Assembly: GCA_005884665.1 (NCBI GenBank)
Contig: VBAT01000030.1
Coordinates: 1-63,837, forward strand
DNA from: Bacteroidota bacterium
GTDB lineage: Bacteria; Bacteroidota; Bacteroidia; Chitinophagales; Chitinophagaceae
DNA length: 63,837 nucleotides
Direction of reading: 5' to 3'
The notes beneath the pieces are model-generated. The model did not search any database. It was not told the DNA's origin and saw only the letters and a program-made list of their open reading frames with translations. Both the position numbers and the translations under genes were made by a program. Position 1 is the stretch's first letter. Each line of letters opens with the position of its first letter. Positions 62,555-63,837 of the stretch are shown here, piece after piece.

Positions 62555-63837
62555 TTACCGGATGAGTGTGCTGGCTCCCTTTCTTGTTACCAGTTTTCCC
62601 GTGTAATCGATACCTTCCGCGATCCAGATAAATACACCTGTCTGTTGGTCAATTCCCCTGATCCTGCCATCCCAACCCCTGCCAGGGTCTTTTGTGTCAA
62701 AGATCATTTGTCCCCAGCGGTTGAATACACGGAAGTATTTCAGGTCCTTTATACCCACGGGTACTGGAACCAGGAAATCATTTTTACCGTCTCCATTTGG
62801 AGTAAACCCGCTTGCTACATAAATTTCTGGTCCCTGGTAAACTTTTATCTTGATGTAATCTGTACCCTGGCAACCTGCCGGTGTTGTGCCTTTCACCATA
62901 TAAACATAATCATAAGGCGCAGTCACAACCGGTGAAGGGAAGGTTGCAATGGGCGATGCTATCAATGGATTGTTTAAATAAGTAGCAGCTGACCATTCCC
63001 ATTGTGTCACACCGCTATTATTAGTTTCTGTCGCGTGCAGCTGGAGCGGTTGGTTCATGGCCACAATTGTATCATTACCGGCAAAGATCTTTACCGATGG
63101 CGTCACTTTCACCGTAACAGCATCCGTCTGTAATGAACGGCAACCGTGAATATCTTTCACATGTAAATAATAGATTGATGTTGCCGAAGGCTTAACGATC
63201 GGGTTACTGATATCTCTTGACGAAATAAAGGTCGGATCGGGCGACCATTGATATTCGATGCCACCTGATCCGTTTAGCTGCGCAGAGATACCGTAGCATA
63301 TATCTATATTATCCCCGGCTTCAGCGACGGGAGCCGGCCATATATTCAATTTGACCGAGTCCATGCGCGTGCAGCTGCCCAGGGTAGCCGTTATATAATA
63401 TAAAATGGTGTTGGCAGGGTTTGCCGTTGGGGTCAATGAATTGGTATTGGTAAGCCCTGTGGTTGGAAACCAATTAACGCTCGGGGCATTTGTTGTGGCA
63501 TTTATCTTATAGCTTGTGCCTTCGCAGATAAAAGTATCGGGTTCCGCATCGACAACCACCGAATTTATTTTTGGTACTAACACGGACAACAATGAGTCTT
63601 TGCATCCATTGCCATCTTTCACGTAAATATTATACGTTCCATCGGCTACAGTAAAACTGTTATTGCCCTGGTAAGTTGTACCATTGCTTGAATATAGGAA
63701 ATTGCCGCTGCCTCCCGTAGCCTGCACATTAATGTTCCCGTCGGGAGTAATGCTGCAACTGGCGGGTGTTTGGTTTGTAGTAATGGATAGATCCGGGAAC
63801 GATTGTACCAGCGTTACCTGTATAGAATCCATGCAAC
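62555..63837 (-). CDS. C-terminal part of a large T9SS type B (CHU_C) secreted protein
   Basis: The frame is open past the right edge, so only the last 427 or so residues are seen. It contains several repeated Ig/PKD-like segments typical of SprB/adhesin-like proteins (TGGSGNFLYSSNGTTYQGNN, GNGCKDSLLSV, AGDNIDICYGISAQLNGSGG) and ends in the gliding-motility-associated C-terminal (CHU_C, type B) sorting domain: VASGFTPNGDGKNDFLVPVP, FRVFNRWGQMIFDTKDPG, RGWDGRIRGIDQQTGVFIWI and LVTRKGASTLIR. This domain directs export by the type IX secretion system and attachment to the surface. The whole protein is probably much longer and adhesive. Confidence 0.92.
   Translation of the reverse strand, partial: CMDSIQVTLVQSFPDLSITTNQTPASCSITPDGNINVQATGGSGNFLYSSNGTTYQGNNSFTVADGTYNIYVKDGNGCKDSLLSVLVPKINSVVVDAEPDTFICEGTSYKINATTNAPSVNWFPTTGLTNTNSLTPTANPANTILYYITATLGSCTRMDSVKLNIWPAPVAEAGDNIDICYGISAQLNGSGGIEYQWSPDPTFISSRDISNPIVKPSATSIYYLHVKDIHGCRSLQTDAVTVKVTPSVKIFAGNDTIVAMNQPLQLHATETNNSGVTQWEWSAATYLNNPLIASPIATFPSPVVTAPYDYVYMVKGTTPAGCQGTDYIKIKVYQGPEIYVASGFTPNGDGKNDFLVPVPVGIKDLKYFRVFNRWGQMIFDTKDPGRGWDGRIRGIDQQTGVFIWIAEGIDYTGKLVTRKGASTLIR

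Overview
The window looks like a chromosomal segment of a member of the Bacteroidota, most likely the family Chitinophagaceae. The signs are a SusC/SusD outer-membrane pair, type IX secretion (T9SS) C-terminal sorting domains on three secreted proteins, a gliding-motility-type (CHU_C) domain, DUF1573 and FG-GAP/UnbV proteins, weak Shine-Dalgarno signals and A/T-rich intergenic DNA. This assignment rests on gene families only; there is no rRNA in the window.

Region 1 (1-5800) is accessory DNA. Two unrelated orphan genes (a multi-CxxC zinc-ribbon protein and a DUF4238 protein), plus the end of a third, are separated by long, related, imperfectly palindromic intergenic blocks that resemble integron attC sites: two complete and one cut off. 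Then come an orphan gene facing a small helix-turn-helix gene with a palindromic operator, a tRNA-3'-end-like remnant with a terminator, a frameshifted beta-helix-like pseudogene, and a HigB/HigA toxin-antitoxin pair whose toxin carries a one-base frameshift while the antitoxin is intact.

Region 2 (5800-25500) mixes redox and house-keeping genes. A medium-chain reductase and a short-chain dehydrogenase diverge from an HxlR regulator across twin palindromic operators. They are followed by a methyltransferase, a Tat-exported Gfo/Idh/MocA oxidoreductase (broken by an internal deletion) with its sugar isomerase partner, an isoquinoline-oxidoreductase-type molybdenum hydroxylase (small and large subunit), an M23 peptidase, an ECF sigma/anti-sigma/membrane-protein operon, a MscS channel, two small envelope proteins, a lone response regulator, a 128-bp tandem repeat array, an L,D-transpeptidase and accA. 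Region 3 (24900-41700) has a lipoprotein plus dapA, then a glycan-uptake locus: SusC, SusD, an ASPIC/UnbV FG-GAP lipoprotein, a DUF1573 lipoprotein, a haem-motif FG-GAP lipoprotein and a GH16 endoglucanase, followed by a CBM48-esterase broken by a 5-bp duplication.

Region 4 (40700-63837) is mostly core: ribonuclease Z, fructosamine kinase family, STAS protein, ClpC, an M4 metalloprotease with T9SS tail, cytidylate kinase, a K+ channel with RCK domain, FKBP isomerase, thioesterase, a DnaQ-GIY-YIG nuclease, an RlmK-like methyltransferase, a 36-residue membrane miniprotein, a sugar dehydrogenase with T9SS tail, malate dehydrogenase with an abnormal N-terminus, a large outer-membrane protein that seems to fuse a kinase-like domain to an Omp85-type barrel, a thioredoxin-fold protein and the end of a T9SS type B adhesin-like protein. 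Four genes are interrupted by small indels, which means either gene decay or residual sequence errors.
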